5,530 bases of DNA from positions 1 through 5,530 of the forward strand of contig WLEG01000139.1 of NCBI GenBank assembly GCA_009704425.1, written 5' to 3'. Every line of letters begins with the position of its first letter. Within the stretch, counting starts at the first letter, position 1. This document shows positions 5,522 through 5,530 of this stretch, piece after piece. Made by a program: the position numbers and the translations under genes. The DNA is from Actinomycetota bacterium. Its GTDB lineage: Bacteria; Actinomycetota; Acidimicrobiia; Acidimicrobiales; Ilumatobacteraceae. The notes beneath the pieces were generated by a model. The model made no database searches. It was not told the DNA's origin and saw only the letters and a program-made list of their open reading frames with translations.

Positions 5522-5530
5522 GAGGTGCCC
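5516..5530 (+). CDS. Possible start of a divergent gene, 3' partial
   Basis: An ATG at 5516-5518 opens a frame (MIEVP) that runs off the right edge. GGAG (5505-5508) lies seven bases upstream, an ideal Shine-Dalgarno spacing. A GTG at 5489 is in the same frame and is an alternative start. The gap to the divergent methyltransferase start would be 27 bp and would hold the palindrome. Only five codons are visible, so no product can be suggested and the open frame itself proves nothing. Confidence 0.3.

Overview
The window is GC-rich, densely coding DNA with third-codon positions strongly biased to G/C. Gene families, the lipoprotein and the promoter style (a TANNNT-type hexamer six bases before a start codon) suggest a high-GC actinobacterium. 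Acidimicrobiia is my best guess, but that is inference, because no marker gene is present. There is no tRNA, rRNA, CRISPR array, insertion sequence or phage gene, and I see nothing resembling a defence or mobile system.

Layout from left to right. (1) The 3' part of a CocE/NonD-type serine hydrolase (+), cut by the left edge. (2) Convergent to it, a small lipoprotein (-) with a low-complexity linker and a cupredoxin-like beta domain. (3) Divergent from the lipoprotein across a 53-bp gap, a complete class III (metallo-beta-lactamase fold) alkylsulfatase (+) in which all seven expected metal-site residues can be read. (4) After 47 bp that hold its own likely promoter, a PanB-like protein (+). 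Its C-terminal half matches ketopantoate hydroxymethyltransferase, but the three metal-ligand acids are not found. (5) Convergent with a 6-bp gap, a class I SAM-dependent methyltransferase (-) with an altered SAM-binding loop. (6) At the right edge, a possible divergent gene (+) of which only about five codons are inside the window. An interleaved palindrome lies between it and the methyltransferase.

The genes do not form one obvious pathway. Orientation changes repeatedly, and every complete gene seems to have its own promoter. The alkylsulfatase and the CocE-type hydrolase both fit use of external organic esters (alkyl sulfates, carboxylic esters or amides), but a functional link is speculative.

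The most notable points are the PanB-like protein without its metal site, the repeated hexamer-N6-RTG arrangement that predicts leaderless transcripts, and the palindrome over the methyltransferase promoter. Otherwise this looks like ordinary chromosomal sequence.
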